DNA of 64,000 bases from Plantago major (GCA_026545765.1 CM048841.1:105745542-105809541); one strand, 5' to 3'. Shown: positions 24,051-36,711, counted from the stretch's first letter. Notes: generated by a model not told the origin, from the letters alone. Made by a program: numbers and translations.

Positions 24051-27000
24051 ACCCACGTGCTATGTCTCTCAAAAGGCGTAATTGCGAGTCGGCAAATTCT
24101 CTCTTGTCACTTTTTCTGGAAAGAAATTGGATCAACCAGAGACTAGCAAAGCTGCTAAGAAAAGATCTCAGATAGCTTCAAGTGCTCGAAACGATATTGG
24201 CTATAAAGGCATCGGGAAACAACTTGCTCATGAATACAAACAAGAGCAAGAACGATGGCTAAAGGCTAGAATTGCTCAAAGCAATTATCAGAAGTGGAAA
24301 TTGAATCAAGCCACTGAAAATCTGAATGCCAGGGCTAGAAGAAATCTGGCAAGGAAAGCTAAGTTTGCTGAAAAGCAAACTCAGAAACCTGACAGGTATC
24401 TGAAAGCACCAAATGGAGCACCTAGGAACACACCAAGGAAGAAAATAATTCTTAATAATGATAATCATTCAATCAGAATTCCTCCTTATGTTCCTATCAG
24501 ACAAAAGAATGTTCCAAGGAAATTCATTCAAAAATGGATTCCCTCTTGGAAGATTGTTTAGTCTGATGGTTCCAATCAGAATTGAGAACCTAATCTCCTG
24601 TTATGTGCGTAATGCTTCTGGACTAAAGCACAATGGGCATTTGATAGTGGATGCGAAAGCACATGACAGAGACAGCAAATCTGGTCGATTACAAAGCTTG
24701 CAACACAGGACCAGATATCAGATTTGCTGGAGGAGAATTAAATCCCTCTCTGGGATTTGGCAACGTCAAATTGGGAACATTAACAATCACATATTACATG
24801 TTAAGGATTTGAAATATAATCTATTTAGCATGAGCCAGTTTGCAGACAAAGGTTTTACTATAAAATTCAAAGCAAAATACTGCAAACTAATTGACAATGA
24901 GTCAAAGCAGACAGTCTTGGTTGCTCGGCGGAAAGGCAGTCTTTATGTTGCCGATTGGGCATCTGCCACAACTGAAGAATGTCTCATGGTGAGTCAATCT
25001 GGTCACACAGAAGAGCACTGGTTATGGCACAAAAGAATGAGTCACTTGAACTTCAAAACTCTGAACAAACTTGCCAAGAAAGAGTTAGTGGTTGGCCTTC
25101 CCAAAACGCGTCTTTCGTAAAGGATGATATCATTACGCATGTCAGATGGGAAAACAATCCAAAATCTCTTTCAAGTCCAAAACTAGACACTCTAGTGTTA
25201 GACCACTGCAACTACTACATATGGATCTTTTTGAATCATCTGTAACTAGTTATGCAGGAAAGAAGTATGGTCTGGTTGTTGTAGATGACTTCTCAAGATT
25301 CACTTGGGTTGTCTTTCTGAAACACAAATCTGACGCCAGGGTGGAGATACCAAACTTGCTGAAAAAGCTTGAAGTCATGAAAAATGACAAGGTATCTGCA
25401 ATCAGAACAGACCATGGTACTGAGTTTGTCAACCAGTACATAAAGGAGTTTTGTACCTGCAAAGGTATACAACATCAACTTTCCTCTGTAAGAACACCTC
25501 AACAAAATGGTGTTGCAGAAAGGAAAAACAGAACCCTTAAAGAAGCTGCAAGGACGATGCTAGCTGACACTGAAATAAGTGAAATTTATTGGGTTGAAGC
25601 TGTAAACACTGCTACACTCGTAATGATGTTTGATAAACAAACACCATGACAAGACCCCTTATGAAATCTTGGTTGGTAGACCCCCTAATATCAAACATCT
25701 GAGAGTATTTGGTTGTAGATGTTTTGTTCTAAACAATGGAAAAGATTATCTGAGAACATTTCAACCAAAGGCAGATGAAAGTGTATTTCTTGGCTATTCC
25801 ACGAATAGCAAAGCCTACAGAATTTACAACAAAAGAACAAAGAAAATTGAAGAATCAGTTCATGTTGTATTCTATGAAGGAAGCAAGAAAACACCTCCTA
25901 ATGATGAACTCTCAGAAAGGTTCAAAGAACTTATGTTGAGGGATTCTGAAGAAGAATCCTCAGAAAGGAGAAACATCATTACGGAAAGTGAGGATGACTC
26001 TGACGTAGAAAAGCATGAAGTGCCTAGTAACAACAAGATGACTCACAAACATGATGAAGAATTTCCTATGAAAGTTCCAGAAATGGAAACTGAAGATGTT
26101 CATCATGAAGCTATCTCTGAAAATAATCTCTCTGAAAAACATGTTCCAGATAGCTCAAACGCTGAACAAGTGTCAGACATTAATTGCCCTTCTGAGGAGC
26201 AAAATGTCTTAGATACTGAAAAAGTATCAAATCAAAATCCCAGTGATTCACATTCAAATCATTTGGATATTGATCCTACTAGCACTAAACCTATGATGAG
26301 ATGGATCAAGGATCATCCTGCAAAAGATGTGATTGGACCAATTAATCAAGGTGTTAGGACTAGGAGAGCAATAGCTGAAAATGCTAATTCTCTCTTTGGA
26401 TGTTTCATCTCAAATATTGAACCCAAAAATATAGAAGAAGCATTAGGAGACCAAGACTGGATCTCTGCAATGCAAGAAGAGTTGGATCAATTTGAGAGAA
26501 ACAAAGTCTGGAAATTAGTTCCATTCGTGGAAGGAATATCTGTGATTGGAACTAAATGGGTTTTCAGAAACAAAATGAATGAATCTGGTGAAATAACCAG
26601 AAACAAAGCAAGATTGGTTGCCAAGGGATTTACCCAGACTGAAGGCTTAGATTTTGATGAGTCATATGCACCAGTTGCCAGATTGGATGCGATAAGACTC
26701 TTTCTAGCCTTTGCAGCTCATAAAGATTTTAAAGTTTATCAGATGGATGTCAAAAGTGCATTCTTGAACGGTGAACTTGCAGAAGAAGTTTATGTTGAGC
26801 AACCACCTGGCTTTGAAGTTTCTCGAAAGTAGAATGGTCTATAAACTACGTAAAGCCCCAGATGGATCAAACAGGCTCCAAGAGCATGGTATGACACTTT
26901 GACCAAATACCTTCTGGAAAGTGGTTTCAAGAAAGGTGAAGTTGATAAAACTTTATTTACCTTAAACCATGATGGGAAACTACTCTTAGTTCAAGTATAT

Positions 27001-27951
27001 GTTGATGACATCATATTTGGATTTAAGGATAAGCAACTTTGTAATGACTTTGCAAATCTCATGAAAAGTAAGTTTGAAATGAGCATGATGGGAGAAATGA
27101 ATTATTTTCTAGGATTGCAAGTCAAGCAACTCAATGATGGAATATTCATTAGTCAAACAAAGTATGCAAAAGATATGCTCACAAAATTCAATCTTAAGCC
27201 TTCTGAAAAGAATGCTAAGATACCTATGAGCATTGGAACCAAAATGACCTATACTGAATCAGACAAGAGTGTTGAAGAACATAAGTATAGGAAATTGATA
27301 GGTTCACTACTTTACCTCACTGCAAGTAGACCTGATATACAATACGCTGTTGGAGTGTGTGCTAGATTTCAGACAAATCCGATGCAAACACACTACAACA
27401 TTGCTATGAAAATATTAAGGTATGTAAAAGGTACAGTAGATGTAGGATTGTGGTATCCTAAAGAAAGCGGATTGAGTTTAGCTGGGTACTCAGACGCTGA
27501 TTATGCTGGATCACTGCTTGATAGGAAAAGCACCTCAGGAACTTGTCAGTTTCTGGGTACTAGACTTATCTCATGGTTTAGCAAGAAGCAAAACTCAATT
27601 GCAACTTCTACCACAGAGGCTGAATATATTGCTGCTGGTTGTTGTGCAACACAAATTATGTGGATACAACAACAACTTAAAGACTATGGACTCATTGAAG
27701 AGAAAACTCCCATTTTCTATTATAACACAATTGCTATTGCAATTACACAGAATCCTAAATTTCATGCCAGAACAAAGCATATTGATGTTAGACATCACTT
27801 CATCAGAGACCATGTTGAAAGAGGCAATATAGAGATACTCAAGATTGGCACTGAAGACCAACTTGCAGATATCTTCACTAAGCCACTACAAGAAAGTAGA
27901 TTCTTAGCCTTAAGATATAGTCTTGGACTAACGGAACTACCAATGAATTGA
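24051..27951 (+). pseudogene. Copia pol: protease, integrase, reverse transcriptase, RNase H, broken
   Basis: Protease Asp-Ser-Gly at 24643-24651. GAG-pre-integrase HKRMSHL about 25030-25050. Integrase with all three acidic residues: Asp at 25284-25286 or the adjacent one, Asp at 25410-25412, Glu at 25518-25520. Reverse transcriptase from about 26440 with [11 protein letters not shown] and the catalytic YVDD at 26998-27009. RNase H from about 27480 (SDADYAG, TTEAEY) to the stop at 27951. Defects: frame changes around the protease and near 25630, and three stops in the frame between 26830 and 26898. The RNase H position usually Asp in CDN reads Tyr-Tyr-Asn (27718-27726), which should inactivate it. 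Confidence 0.87.
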
Positions 27952-28720
27952 AAGAGTTCAGGAATCTGGAACGGGCATCCAGAGAAGAGAAAAGAGAAAT
28001 CTGGAACGGGTATCCAGAAGTCAAAAAGGCTAAAGAGCAAAAAGACAGCTTAAGATCTCTGAAATGGGAACTCAGATATCTGAATCACTCTATAAACGGT
28101 GAACACAAAGGAGAATAGTACAACTATCTGCAGTCAACTACTCTCTTGAAATTTGCATTATTTCTATCTTGATGAAAAACTTGGAAAAATCCTAAGTATA
28201 AGACAGATTCAGATGCAAACAGTGTTCTTGGTCATACACAAATATGATTCAGATAGCTAATAGCCAAAATTCATTAAATGGGCACAATTACACTTGTTGA
28301 TTGTGATCATTGCTGAAGAAGCAATGGTGACCCTTGATGAAATTAAGCGATTGATCTATACGGTGGAAATTAATTCACAGTAAATAGTGGACTGTAAAAA
28401 TTCTGACAAAGCCCACTTTGCATTTAATGCCGAACTAGCTTTTGCTCACACCTGCTTGCAAATCACAGATACGTACACACAAAATCAATTTGTATGTATT
28501 TGTCTGTTGAGATTCTATTGCTATATATATATAGGATTTTGGCAAAAGAAATCACTTTCGCCTAATCCAAAATTCCGACTTGCACAAAAATAGCAAAACC
28601 TTCTCTTGATTCTCTGCAAATCTTCTACAATCTCTGCAAATCAAGATTAAGTTTTTCTGCAAAGAATTACTAAATCAAATCTCTTTCAAACACCAATCCA
28701 AACCTACACTATATAAAGAG
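27952..28720 (+). promoter_or_regulatory. Post-pol spacer with internal TATA and pyrimidine-rich leader
   Basis: After pol there is a 570-bp spacer with two copies of a CTGGAACGGG(C/T)ATCCAGA-like stretch (about 27966-28017). A strong TATA stretch (CTATATATATATAGG, 28521-28535) follows, then about 185 bp rich in CTTCT/CTCTGCAAATC leading to the ATG at 28721. This layout resembles a real promoter plus 5' leader and suggests separate transcription of the accessory gene. It is inferred from sequence only. Confidence 0.45.
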
Positions 28721-31700
28721 ATGGCCCCAAAGAATTCTTCTACACTGAAATCTCAATCCTCCACTGGTACTGCTGAAAAGCAAGCACCAGAGTTGGTTAT
28801 TGTGAACAACCGACTGGTAGGAGATTTTAATCCTGACCATTGGACTTCAAATCACAGAATGATTTGGGGTGGTGCCATGGTTGAGGAATACCTCACGACT
28901 GCAATTGAAAACCAAACCGACAGAAAACTGATTCTTGACATGCTTGAAAAGGCACAAATCAAGGATTTTCTATCTGCTCGCCCAAGTGGAATCTCATCAC
29001 TCGATGTGTTGGAATTCTACAACAACTCCAGGATAATTTCCTGTGTTTCTGAAGGTACTGCAATAGTGTCTGTCAAAACCTAAGTCCAAGGAAAGGAAAT
29101 CCTTCTGGACTTAACAACTTTCTGTAAGTTGTTTGAGTTTCAAAATCTTGGAAATGATTTTGAAATAAACACCAAGGATGATGATCTCCTTGAAGGTGTT
29201 AAAGAATCGATGGACGTGTGTGATCTTGAAAAATCAAATACACCCACTGAGTTCAAGCTTGCTGACATCCGAACCAGACATCTGATGGTTCACTAGGATG
29301 TATTGGCTTGCATTCTTCACAGATGCTTTGATGGTCTACAAGGAGGTGCTGACCAGATAAGCCAAGAACGATGGATCATGATGTTCTTGCTGAATCAACA
29401 AGAAAAACGGCTGGAAAACCCTTTTAACTGGGGAAAGTACGCCTTTATGAAGTTTGTGAAGAAGATTCAAGGTTTCGAGCCTAAAATCGCTAAAGGACTA
29501 GCTGAGCCAAAGGCCACAGTAGGCTATGGTCTGAAGATATGCTACTTGCTGGAGAAGCTTGGCATTGAGCTCAGAGAGACGGCTGAAATAGCCAACAGTA
29601 ACCTACTCTACAAATATGAGTATACAAACTTGTTGAAAAAGGTTACTGGGTCTCAGAAAGGTTCTAAGAAGCGAAATTCTGAAAAGGTATATGAAGAAAA
29701 GGTTGCGACCAAGAAGCCCAGAACTTCAAGAAAGAAGTCTGCTGGCAAATCAGAAGACATACCCATTGAGGTTGTCGATTCTCAGTTATCTGCAGGCATT
29801 GCCGATGAACTGATAAAGGCAGATGAACTCATCAATGCTACAAAAGAGTTATCAACTACTGGACAAGTAGACTCAGCAAGAGAAAGTGCTTTCAGAAATG
29901 TGAAGACTATTACAGAAAGCCTTGCTGATGAACTCATAAATGCTGCCAAAAGTGGTGAACAACACCAAGCTCTATCTGCAGAAACCGCAGGAGTAATGGA
30001 CCAATCAGTTCCTAATGCTGATGAGAGCTCTGACGATGAAGATGATAAACTAGTCATTTCTCAAGTCCTAGAAAGAACAAAAAGGGCTAAGGTTACTGAA
30101 ATAGTAACTGGTGAAAAGGTATCTGAAGAAGAATCTACACCTCAGGTTGCTAAAGAAGCACGTATAGCAAAGGTTGTTGGTGCAAACACATCATCAGGGA
30201 ACGTTTCTTACGCACAACTTCAAAAAGCCCTGATGAGTGGTATTTTAGTGCTGGCAGATGCTGATGGAAATGCCACATCTAAAAATCTGGAAGAACACTC
30301 TATTGACCAATCTTCTGCTTCCAGACAACCACAACAGCCACAAGTGGTTGATGGAATGGTAAATGAACTCCATTTTGAATTACCAGCAATGCAGTATGCT
30401 GAAGAAAATCCTGCAAAAGAGCAGGTTCCCCAACTCAATGAGAGGGATCAAACTGAGACATCTACTCAGAATGATCAACCAGGGGAGGCAACTGAGTTGC
30501 ACACTCAGGAAAGGTGTGAAGTACCTGAAACTTCAAACAAAGAAGTGTTACTGGAACAAGAAGACCAAAGTATAGAAGGGTCACGAGTTTCAGATACCAA
30601 TCAGCCTGACATGGATCAGGCTGAGTTAGAAACACAGAAACAAGAGGAAGCTGGGAAGCTTGCCTCAGAAACTGAGAAGGAGGTTTCCCCAACCTCACCT
30701 CTTAAGAAATCTGAGCCTGTGCCACAGGCTCCAATCGAGAAAGAGGAAGATAAGGCAGAAATGCCAGAAAAGGACCCAGAAACCAACAAGGCTTCTGAAG
30801 AACAGATCGTTGAGCCTTCCAGTATGAAGGCTCACTCAGAAGTAGAAGTGTAAAGGGACAGAGTTGCGACATCCCCTGCACCTATGGAAATTGATGAGGC
30901 ATCAAGGCCTTCATCACAAGAAAGATTCCAGAGACTGCACAAGTCTCTGAGCCTCCCATGGAGGTAATTGACCTCTCAGATATCTGATTTGTCATCTAAA
31001 AAGTTTTCTTGATAAAATTTCCTAAGTATTGTGATAATTTTAATTCTCAGGTTCAAGAAAGAAAGGTTGATGAGGACCAGACTTCCAAGTCTCCACCTCA
31101 CAACAAGATATCTGAGACACCAATTGTCTCAGCAGTACAAGTCTCTGAGCCTGATGTCCTTACTCAGGTAACTCAGAAACTAAACTACACTTGTACTCAG
31201 ATATCTACACAAGTTTTGAATCTAACTCAAAACACTTTCTTTCAGGCTCAAACAAGTGCAAAGCAGGCTCCCAATGATGAGAAAAGGGACCTACTTCCCT
31301 TCTTCAAAGCTCAAACCCTGCCAAAGCATATACAATGCTTCAAGAAATGGCAAAGGTTAAGGTGCTCTGATCTCTCTGAGATATTGAGAATCACAGATCA
31401 ACCAACCAGACGAGCACGAGCTCTTGACTTGGAGACATATATCCATGCAATGTTCCCTACCGAGCGATTACGATTGCGACTCTATTGCATAAGGATTTCT
31501 CCAGAGAAGTGGCGCACAGTTTGATACAAGCCTTTGAACAGGCAGATAGTCAGACAAGATTACAGATGGCATTCAAGCCGATTACGCCTGCATCGCAATT
31601 TATACCTTCTGAACAAGAAGAGGTTAATGGGCAGAAGATCACTATTCCTGAAGTGATCAATCTTGTATCTGAAGATGATGAGGAGGAAGAGATCAACGAA

Positions 31701-32959
31701 AACGACTTCGATGAACCTCCCACTGATCATCACCAAAAGGATGACACAGACAACAAGGATGATGATGATGCCCCTGCACCAGGGACCGGAGGAATTTCAC
31801 AAAGAAATCATGCCTCAACTGCTGAAAAGCAAACTGAGAGGAAAGCACATAAATCTCCGTCTCCATCTCCTCAAAAGTCAACTCATCCATCTTCCCAACA
31901 AAAGGTTAATACTGAACAAGTAGTTGAGGATTCTGAGGAAATCACTCAGAAATTGTTGAATACTCAATCCAGAACTGCTCAACTCAGACAATTGTTGGAA
32001 GAAGAACAACAACTCCATCTTCAACTGGAAGACCAGATAGCTAAATCCAGAGACAAGCTTGACCAACTACAAGATCAATATCTGCAAGAGATGATTGCTT
32101 ACTCTGAGGTTAAAGAGCTACAGGATGCTATAAATGCCATCACCAAAGAACTCGATACTGAAGAAGTATCTGAAATTAAGCATGATGCTAAGGCTGCATC
32201 ATCTTCAAAAGAAGTAACATCCTCCTCCCAGAAAGGGAAGAAACCAATCTCTGAGATGGTTGCTGGACTCGACACAATCGATGAGAATGTCCAAGAGGAT
32301 GAAGATCACTGGGCTGATTACTCAGATGATGAAGAAGACAAGACTTTGGCAGAGCACCGCAATGAACATTTAGCGGTTTATCACTTGAAAAGGAAGCTGA
32401 TTGCTCCTACAATATTCAGCAAACTGCCAAATGTCCACTCCCATGAATACATGAACAGATACCAAGTACTGGCTCATCTGAACAAGGAGTTGTATTCACA
32501 GAACAGGAAGTAATTGCCTCTGTCCCCTCTGAAATGAAAAAGTTCACTGAGCTCATCACTCAGAGAACAACTAGCATAGTCATTGCTTAGAAAGATCTGG
32601 GAATGATAAGGGACGATGATGCGTCTTTAGCTGAAAAAGCTTTCCAAGAGGCAAGTTACACTGCTGGAAAAGCAGATGCCATCCTAGGCCCATTGGCAGA
32701 GCTCACTGATAAGGACAATGGACTTATCAAGCAAAATCAGGAGCTCAAAGCCGAACTTCAGAAGTTGGTCACTGCCTACAATTATTTACAAGGGCATTTT
32801 AACTCTCTCTCAGATTCTTTTATGAGACTGAGTCAGCCAACAATGACTAAGGGGGAAAGAGTGTACAAATCTGGACCTCAAAGTCAGGGGGAATGGGAAG
32901 AAGGAGAAGAAAACAAGAAGAAATCTGAGTCGGTGGCTCGAGAGGAAGAAGAAACATGA
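28721..32959 (+). pseudogene. Copia accessory gene (post-pol ORF), spliced-looking, broken
   Basis: The frame opening MAPKNSSTLKSQ runs from 28721 to 30853 apart from TAA at 29081-29083 and TAG at 29294-29296. The first 250 codons look globular (for example DGLQGGADQISQERW near 29330). The next 400 are acidic, Glu/Gln/Ser-rich and disordered. Two intervals have intron borders: 30964-31050 (GTAATT...TTCTCAG, 87 bp, stops inside) and 31168-31245 (GTAACT...TTTCAG, 78 bp, open in frame). Coding continues to 32513 with an Asp/Glu-rich block and a coiled coil (about 31960-32150), then 32603-32959. Frame changes near 30860 and 31480 and a stop at 32588-32590 break it. No signal peptide or membrane segment is visible, so an envelope role is not supported. 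I do not recognise the fold. Confidence 0.6.
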
Positions 32960-33163
32960 AAACTTCCACCACCACTCGAATCAACGAACCCTCCTCAAGC
33001 CAAGTCGCCTTGCAAATAGTAGCCGCTTCCGAAACCCATCAAGGAACTACAATGATAACAAGGGCCATGGCACGAAACCTCAAGGAGTACCAAGGCTCCA
33101 AGGAGAAGACAAGTTAAAGGGATTGATGAATCTTCTGAAGAAGAAGAAGGTCAAATCAAGTCC

Positions 33164-34051
33164 TTGGGCAATGAAGAAGGCTGTAAAACTCTCACAAGAT
33201 CTAATCTTGATGATGATGAGGAAACTGATGAAGATGAAGCTCCTCTTCACAGAAAAAGGAAAATTGAAAGCCTAACTGAGCCCATAGCTGCAAAGCCCCT
33301 AGCAGCTAAAACACCCTCTGGAAATACCAAGTCTATCCAGGGTGGTTCTTCAAGCAACAAACCCAAAGAGAATTCAAGACAAAGAAGGAACAGACTGAGA
33401 GCTGAGCAAAGACAAAGTCAACTTCCACTCAGGCCAGAAGAAGCCAAAATAGAGTATGTGAAGAATGACAATGATTCCTCTGTCTACAGGTGTATCAATC
33501 AGAAAAATGGATATTGGATTTTGGAACTTAAGCATCTACTGGTAAATTCAAGATTTTCAGAACCAATCCATAAACTTATGGCATGGAGAAAAGATAAGCT
33601 AACCTTGATCAACACCAATCACATTAAAGCCTGGTTGGATTTTGAAGTTGTCAAGAGAACTGAAGCCATGAGAAAGGACCTCTCTGATGAATGTCCATAT
33701 GGAAAGCCAGATGATGTGCACAGAATTCTGAATATCACCGGAACAGGCACAAGAGCAAGACTCGCTGTGGAACCCTATGAGTCGTTCTATCTAACTGAAG
33801 ATCAATACAAGGGTGACATCAGATATCTGAGGATTATCTACGAATACTTCAAGCTTTCAGATATCAGAATAGAGCATGCCTGGAAGTGGGGAAAGTATCT
33901 GTGGGTCAAACATTTTGTCAAGAAGAATCCTACCAAAACCTACAAAGAGGTCTGTGGATTTGCCAGAGACACTGAGATGCTCGTCAGAACACTTCTCTAT
34001 GATTATTCTGATGACATCAAAAGGTTTGGAGATAGGAAATTTGCAGACTGA
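33164..34051 (+). CDS. Copia accessory ORF, C-terminal part, unknown function
   Basis: An open frame of 295 codons directly before the 3' end of the element; the start chosen may be internal to a longer ancestral ORF. The N-terminal third is acidic then basic (DDDEETDEDEAPLHRKRK; RQRRRNRLR-like stretch). The rest looks folded and rich in Trp/Tyr/Lys (NGYWILELKHLL, WKWGKYLWVKHFVKK). I do not recognise a family. Lying between pol and the polypurine tract in the sense direction, it is part of the Sirevirus-type extra coding region, possibly the end of the same protein as 28721-32959. Confidence 0.5.
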   Translation: MGNEEGCKTLTRSNLDDDEETDEDEAPLHRKRKIESLTEPIAAKPLAAKTPSGNTKSIQGGSSSNKPKENSRQRRNRLRAEQRQSQLPLRPEEAKIEYVKNDNDSSVYRCINQKNGYWILELKHLLVNSRFSEPIHKLMAWRKDKLTLINTNHIKAWLDFEVVKRTEAMRKDLSDECPYGKPDDVHRILNITGTGTRARLAVEPYESFYLTEDQYKGDIRYLRIIYEYFKLSDIRIEHAWKWGKYLWVKHFVKKNPTKTYKEVCGFARDTEMLVRTLLYDYSDDIKRFGDRKFAD

Positions 34052-34418
34052 TCCATAGAACTACTGTTGAAGACTTGAAGAGTTGAAGACTAGTCTATTT
34101 GGATGTTTACTTGGATCTTGGATACTCCTGTTGTCCTAATTCACTAAGTAGTTTTTGTTGTATTTTTGCTGACTGAGCAGAATTGTCTTGTGTATTAAAG
34201 TTATCTGTAATCTTTCATTGTAACTTATCTGATGAACCTAATCTCATATAGTATTCTATAGAAGATAACTTGTCAGCAAAGATCACACCTTGTGATTTGG
34301 TTGATGTTTACTTTCTGCACTTAATTAATTGATTTGAAAAATCTTAATAAATGATTAAGTGATGGATTGTTCACTCATCCAGATTTGTAATAGGACAGAT
34401 AGTCATCGTTGACTTATC

Positions 34419-34432
34419 AAAAAGGGGGAAAA
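34419..34432 (+). other. Polypurine tract of the Copia element
   Basis: AAAAAGGGGGAAAA directly precedes the TG of the 3' LTR, the expected plus-strand priming site. Confidence 0.85.
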
Positions 34433-34433
34433 T

Positions 34434-36057
34434 TGTTAGGAAATTTGTTAGATATTTTGTTAGGAATATCTGTTTAGATTTTGATCAAGCAACATGATGA
34501 CTTATCTTAGTTTCAGAAAGGTGATTAGTACTCTTGGTTCACTTGAACATTGTAAAAGAGGAAACCCACTAAGTATGATAGCCTAGCTAATCTTGTATAG
34601 GATGTTAGGTCTCAAAATGTAATTTTTATTTTATGAAGAGAAGACCAAGAAGAAGACATCCAAGCGGAACAAGTTCAACGACATTGAATATTTGAAGAAA
34701 CTGCACAAGATTACTGAAATAGTTTTACAGATACCTTGGTCAGATATCTTGAAGACACAAATAGTCTTAAACAAGCTGTGTCACAAGAGATATCTGAGAA
34801 CTGGAAGGTTTTCTGAAAACCAGGAAAGTGCCCACAGATATCTACTCTCAGATACCTTGAGCCTTAACCACATTTCTGAAAAAGAAATATATTGCAACAA
34901 AGTTGTTTCAATAAAGTGGTATCTGAAGATTGAAGATAAGGACGTGCAAAGAATCAGATAATACTAGTCTCTGATACTGAGCATAGTTCCGTTGGCACTA
35001 CAGGACAAAAAATACAGTACAATGCATTTAATGCACGGACAGAGATGTCTGAATAAAAGCAACGGTACCTTCTGAAGAAGAAGACAAACCTGCTGCAGTA
35101 CTATACACAGATATCAATAGTTTGAATTTGATTTAAGCCTAACGGATACTATTCAACGGCATTCAAATTCATCTATAAATATCAACACTTAGACTACTTG
35201 AGAAGACACCTTGAACTCCATAAACACGCTGAACAACATATTCTCTCAAGCAAACTACTTATCCTCAAAGCTTTCTGTTGCGACCAAAGCTCCTGATCTT
35301 AAGTAGCACTAAAGTTCTAAGTGTCCTGATCCTAAACAAGCACTGCTATCTGTGAAAGAGTTGAATTGAAAGATCAAGTATCTGAGATTCATTCTCTTGA
35401 ACATTTATCTAAGACTTGGGTCAGTAAAAAGAACAAGATACCATACATTGAAAAGTGTATTAAGTATACTTGATTCACGAGCTATCGATTAAGCGAAAAG
35501 TTATTAAAGAAGCTCATCGACAACTCAAACCAAAACCAACACCATCATCAAGTGGAGTACAGAAGTACTTAGCTTGGGAAGCTAGGAATAACTCCAAGGT
35601 TATTGAGCATGGAAGTACTTAGCTTGGGAAGCTAGGGAATAGCTCAAAAGGTTTCGAGTACAGAAGTACTTGGAAAGCCGGGGAACAACTCAGGGGGAAC
35701 ATTTGGTTGGGAACCATTTGTTTAAGGAATCTTAGAATAGGATTTTTGTAAGGTGACCTCAATTATCTATTCTAGTGAATTCTAGGTCTTTGGAAGACCG
35801 AAGTGGATTAGTTGGAGGATTATGCCACCTCCACATACCACTATACTTGCTGTGTTATTTACTTCTCTGTACTTACATTTCAGCAACACACACACACACA
35901 CACTTTAACTGTTTCTGCACTTATCTACCTTAAGTCTTCCGCGCTCTGAATCTAAGTATCAGATATCTGAGAAATAGTTTTTATCGACAAAAGTTTTAAA
36001 AGACTATTCACCCCCCCCCCCCTCTAGTCTTTTACTTTGCCGTTATCTGGACCAACA
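34434..36057 (+). repeat. Copia 3' LTR
   Basis: TGTTAGGAAATTTG...GGACCAACA, 1624 bp. By eye it differs from the 5' LTR by roughly two dozen scattered changes, plus a cluster of small deletions at 35477-35680. A 12-base C run lies at 36011-36022, longer than the 7-base run at the same site in the 5' LTR. Confidence 0.88.
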
Positions 36058-36062
36058 TAAAC

Positions 36063-36711
36063 CTTAGGCTAGCAATCCCAAATTCTACCACCGATCCATT
36101 GAACGATTAGCTACACAATCCACTTGACTGGTGCTTGATGAGACGAGTGTCGTTGAATGGAAACGTTCACCAACACACTCGCAAAGATTCAATATTTATA
36201 AAGCGGAAGCCTATAAATCCACAAGAAAACAGTTTAGTATTGTAGAATGTTGACTCGAGGTGTCGTTCTCTTCGGACACTTGGATTAGGATCTAGCAAAT
36301 CAAGACACAAAATCAAACTTCGGTGTTGCAATTGACAAGAATGTAAACAAGATGCTTTTGGGGTTGCATTGCAACAAACCTTAAAAAGCTTTTGAAAGAT
36401 GCACTTTTGAAATCAATGGTGAAAACTTTATCAATCGTAAGAGCGCGAGTAATGAAAACGATTTTAAATCAATGAGAGAAAAGATGCAAAGAATCTCCAA
36501 CCTACTTAATATGCACATGCACGTGAACTTAAATACTGCCTTCATGGTCAAAGCATAACACGCACAACACATACGGCGTCATTGATATAGCTTTGGATGA
36601 AGACTTGCATAACATGCATTCAAAAACTACATTTTCTACCGTGGTGGAAATTCCAGGCGATCACCCGCAATTGCACAACTCCAATAGTTGTCAACTTATA
36701 TATATACTAGT
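36063..36711. other. Non-coding flank between Copia and CACTA elements
   Basis: No gene is supported. Positions 36452-36662 are copy A of a 0.2-kb repeat whose copy B is at 40531-40724. Confidence 0.55.
36452..36662 (+). repeat. Direct repeat copy A (211 bp)
   Basis: From ATGAAAACGATTTTAAATC to AATTCCAGGCGATC, it matches 40531-40724 closely. Copy B lacks about 20 bases between CACATGC and TCATGGTC. Confidence 0.85.

Larger units (their letters stand above)
20415..36062 (+). mobile_element. Sirevirus-like (SIRE/Maximus) Copia retrotransposon, 15.6 kb
   Basis: Two near-identical LTRs of about 1.6 kb enclose gag, pol in Copia order (protease, integrase, reverse transcriptase, RNase H) and then about 5.3 kb of extra coding sequence before the polypurine tract. 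TG starts the LTRs and CA ends the right one. Flanks TAAAT (20415-20419) and TAAAC (36058-36062) fit a 5-bp target duplication with one later change. Sireviruses are Copia elements with an added ORF after pol. All ORFs carry stops or frame changes, so this copy is defective, although the LTR similarity shows it is young. Confidence 0.9.

Noticed and set aside
28708..28720. TATATAAAG directly before the accessory ATG as the promoter TATA box
   Set aside because: Only two bases separate it from the ATG, too close to give a start site upstream of the codon; the TATA at 28521 fits better.
28721..34051. Accessory region as a retroviral envelope gene
   Set aside because: No signal peptide, membrane-spanning segment or glycosylated ectodomain pattern could be seen.
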